From NCBI GenBank assembly GCA_017939795.1, contig JAGBAA010000062.1:1-64000 (forward strand): a stretch of 64,000 bases of DNA, read 5' to 3'. The position numbers were made by a program, and so were the translations under genes. The stretch's first letter is position 1. The number at the start of each line of letters is the position of its first letter. A model generated the notes under the pieces. It searched no databases. It saw only the letters and a program-made list of their open reading frames with translations, and was not told where the DNA came from. Source of the DNA: Thermoguttaceae bacterium. Lineage in GTDB: Bacteria > Planctomycetota > Planctomycetia > Pirellulales > Thermoguttaceae. Below, piece after piece: positions 62,058 through 64,000 of this stretch.

Positions 62058-63548
62058 ATGGCAAAATGCTCAATCGGTTTGATGGGTCTGGCAGTCATGG
62101 GACAGAACCTCGTTCTGAACATGGCGGATCATGGTTTCAGCGTCGCGGTGTACAATCGCACGACTTCCAAAGTCGACGATTTCGTCAACTCCGAGGCGGC
62201 ACAGGGAAAGGCGATCGTTGGATGCCATTCTCTGAAAGAGCTGGTGGAAAATCTTGAGCGTCCGCGCAAGGTCATGCTCATGATCCAGTCGAAAGACCCG
62301 GTCCCGGCTCCGGAGATCGCGCTCTATCCGAAAAATGCGGCAGTGGATGCGGTCATTGAAGAGCTTCTTCCGCTTCTGGAACCGGGCGACGTCATCATCG
62401 ACGGCGGAAATACACACTATCGCGACACGGACCGCCGCACGAAGTACGTCGAATCCAAAGGCCTCCTTTACGTCGGAACGGGCGTTTCCGGCGGCGAAGA
62501 AGGTGCGCGCAAGGGTCCGAGCCTCATGCCCGGCGGTTCTCCGGAAGCCTGGCCGCTGATCAAGGACATTTTCCAGAGCATCTCCGCGAAGGTCGGGCCG
62601 AACAACGACCTGCCGTGCTGCGAGTGGATCGGCCCGCGCGGTGCCGGACACTACGTCAAGATGGTCCACAACGGGATCGAATACGGCGATATGCAGCTCA
62701 TCTCCGAAGCGTACTGGCTCATGAAGCACATTCTGGGTCTCACGAATGACGAACTCTACGACGTTTTCGCCGAATGGAACAAAGGGGACCTGGACAGCTA
62801 CCTGATCGAGATCACCCGCGATATTTTCAGCGTCAAAGACGAAAAGACCGGCGGATATCTCGTCGATTTCATCATGGATATGGCCGGCGCGAAAGGAACG
62901 GGCAAGTGGATGTCTCAGCTTGCGCTTGACCTCGGTGCCCCCAGCACGCTCGTGACGGAAGCGGTCTACGCCCGCGCGCTTTCCTCGCAGAAAAAAGCCC
63001 GCGTCGCGGCGAGCAAAGTCCTCGTCGGCCCGGAGATCAAACCGTTTGCCGGCGATAAAAAAGAGTTCATCGAACAGGTCCGCAAGGCGCTCTATGCGTC
63101 AAAGATCTGCTCCTACGCGCAGGGGTACGTCCAGATGCGCATGGCAGCTGAAGCGGATGACTGGGATCTCCAGTACGGTCCGATCGCTCTTCTGTGGCGC
63201 GGCGGGTGCATCATCCGTGCGGTCTTCCTCCAGAGGATCAAGGATGCGTTCGACAAGAACCCGCAGCTTGAAAACCTCCTTCTGGACGACTATTTCAAGG
63301 CGGAAGTCACCGGTGCACAGGACGCGTGGCGCAATGTCGTCAAGACGGCCGTGGAGAATGGGATCCCCTGCCCGGCGATCTCCGGTGCGCTTTCGTACTA
63401 CGACGGCTACCGCAGCGAGTGTCTGTCCGCGAACCTGATCCAGGCGCAGCGCGACTACTTCGGAGCCCACACGTTCAAGCGCATCGACGAACCCGCCGAC
63501 CAGGCGTTCCATGCCGAGTGGATTCAGCTCCGCAAACAGCCGGAGTAA
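62058..63548 (+). CDS. gnd: 6-phosphogluconate dehydrogenase, decarboxylating
   Basis: Oxidative pentose phosphate enzyme: 6-phosphogluconate + NADP+ to ribulose 5-phosphate + CO2 + NADPH. The 496-residue protein is of the long, GND1-type form. Motifs: IGLMGLAVMGQNLVLNMADHG (Rossmann loop with GLAVMG), VYNRTTSKVDDF, IIDGGNTHYRDTDRR, GTGVSGGEEGARKGPSLMPGG, GAGHYVKMVHNGIEYGDMQ with the catalytic lysine, and YAQGYVQMR. AAAAGGAAG lies upstream of the ATG. It is the last plus-strand gene before the AT-rich end. Confidence 0.97.
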   Translation: MAKCSIGLMGLAVMGQNLVLNMADHGFSVAVYNRTTSKVDDFVNSEAAQGKAIVGCHSLKELVENLERPRKVMLMIQSKDPVPAPEIALYPKNAAVDAVIEELLPLLEPGDVIIDGGNTHYRDTDRRTKYVESKGLLYVGTGVSGGEEGARKGPSLMPGGSPEAWPLIKDIFQSISAKVGPNNDLPCCEWIGPRGAGHYVKMVHNGIEYGDMQLISEAYWLMKHILGLTNDELYDVFAEWNKGDLDSYLIEITRDIFSVKDEKTGGYLVDFIMDMAGAKGTGKWMSQLALDLGAPSTLVTEAVYARALSSQKKARVAASKVLVGPEIKPFAGDKKEFIEQVRKALYASKICSYAQGYVQMRMAAEADDWDLQYGPIALLWRGGCIIRAVFLQRIKDAFDKNPQLENLLLDDYFKAEVTGAQDAWRNVVKTAVENGIPCPAISGALSYYDGYRSECLSANLIQAQRDYFGAHTFKRIDEPADQAFHAEWIQLRKQPE

Positions 63549-63569
63549 GGTACCCCAGATAAAGTGAGA

Positions 63570-63607
63570 GTTTCGGAATGGCCAGAATACGGAGGTCATT
63601 CCGAAAC
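63570..63607 (+). terminator. Hairpin after gnd, possible terminator
   Basis: GTTTCGGAATG (63570-63580) and CATTCCGAAAC (63597-63607) are perfectly complementary over 11 pairs with a 16-base loop. It begins 22 bases after the gnd stop. There is no T run after it, so it may work with Rho or only protect the 3' end. Confidence 0.55.
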
Positions 63608-63677
63608 CGATTTACAGACATGGAAAAACGAAATTCGGGAAACTCCTTTAGAATTTTAGTATCATGTTTACGGAAAG

Positions 63678-63712
63678 AGTCCCAATATTGATTTTCTCTG
63701 GATCTTGGGACT
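63678..63712. other. Inverted repeat in the AT-rich spacer
   Basis: AGTCCCAA (63678-63685) and TTGGGACT (63705-63712) are perfectly complementary, and CTTGGGACA appears once more about 20 bases later. Possible operator or terminator; the region 63608-63843 is otherwise AT-rich and without a gene. Confidence 0.45.
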
Positions 63713-63843
63713 TTGTACGTTTCGTAAAAGACTTGGGACACTGTTGGAGTTGGTAAATACTACCGCTCTATTTCCCCTAAGTGTCGACAACTGTTTGCTA
63801 TTTTCCTTTTTCTCAAAATTTTCTTAAAATTTCAAGGAGGGCA

Positions 63844-64000
63844 ATGATGAAACGATTTTATTATGCAAATTCTGTTTCGAATTTTCTTGTAGATACACAA
63901 GAGAGTATTTTAGGAACTTTAACTTCCAACAGTCAATTTGATGTGACGAATTCACAGAGAGATGCCTGGATCAGGCAAATTCAAATTCTAAAACGAGAAT
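63844..64000 (+). CDS. N-terminus of an AT-rich gene, probably a DUF2075-type NTPase (cut by the window end)
   Basis: The frame starts MMKRFYYANSVSNFL, continues through ILGTLTSNSQFDVTNSQRDAWIRQIQILKRE and stays open to the window end (52 residues seen). The pattern 'Y....FL ... I.G.L ... Q..AW..QI..LK' is how DUF2075 proteins begin; these are P-loop NTPases with a helicase-like core, often in mobile or defence loci. The P-loop is not reached here, so the assignment is tentative. AAGGAGGGCA before the ATG is a strong ribosome binding site. Codons are rich in A/T (TTA, AGA, CAA, ATT), unlike all genes to the left, which suggests foreign origin. Confidence 0.55.
   Translation, partial: MMKRFYYANSVSNFLVDTQESILGTLTSNSQFDVTNSQRDAWIRQIQILKRE

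Overview
The window looks like chromosomal DNA of an anaerobic, fermentative member of the PVC bacteria, most likely a Planctomycetota relative (inference, not a placement test). The reasons are the secreted NPCBM and beta-propeller proteins, zinc-ribbon plus membrane-anchor proteins, a MoxR/DUF58 pair and a membrane-tethered LRR protein, next to an Rnf complex and a pyrophosphate-type phosphofructokinase. Base composition is moderately GC-rich throughout, except for the last ~450 bases, which turn AT-rich.

Layout. 1-3.8 kb: a tRNA-Ala end, then a minus-strand RiPP locus (CXXX-repeat precursor with a Tat-like leader, a fused radical-SAM maturase, a small modification-system protein), with a hairpin between precursor and maturase and a terminator at the end. 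3.8-4.1 kb: a repeat-rich, strongly self-complementary intergenic element. 4.2-12.1 kb: a complete Rnf operon on the minus strand, in the order RseC-like protein, rnfC, rnfD, rnfG, rnfE, rnfA, an SGNH hydrolase, rnfB, with a clear promoter and a terminator. 12.3-18.5 kb: purD and a sugar epimerase (minus), then queA, a MutT-like protein and a secreted NPCBM protein (plus). 18.6-23.9 kb: three minus-strand envelope-type genes.

24.1-43.8 kb is the most unusual part: a plus-strand cluster of eight genes. They encode a 2261-residue membrane-anchored Ig-like (Big_2) protein, an SrfC-like dynamin-type GTPase, an SrfB-like Hsp70/actin-fold ATPase, a protein with a GrpE-like C-terminus, YbaB/EbfC, a zinc-ribbon/Pro-Gln-rich/beta-propeller protein, a MoxR AAA+ ATPase and a DUF58 protein. 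The divergent pair at 20.2-23.9 kb (a zinc-ribbon, single-TM protein with secretin-like repeats and a coiled-coil membrane protein) may belong to the same machinery. This reads as a chaperone-like and GTPase system coupled to a very long extracytoplasmic protein. I know of no described system with this composition.

44.0-52.5 kb holds housekeeping genes: pfp, pyk, ribF, an LRR membrane protein, accA, a protein-kinase homologue lacking catalytic residues, and truA. 52.8-60.0 kb is a tripartite heavy-metal RND efflux operon (outer-membrane factor, small Cys/His-rich protein, His-rich adaptor, RND pump) ending in a strong terminator. 60.4-63.6 kb carries gltX and gnd. The window ends inside an AT-rich gene that looks like a DUF2075 NTPase, probably the edge of an accessory region.
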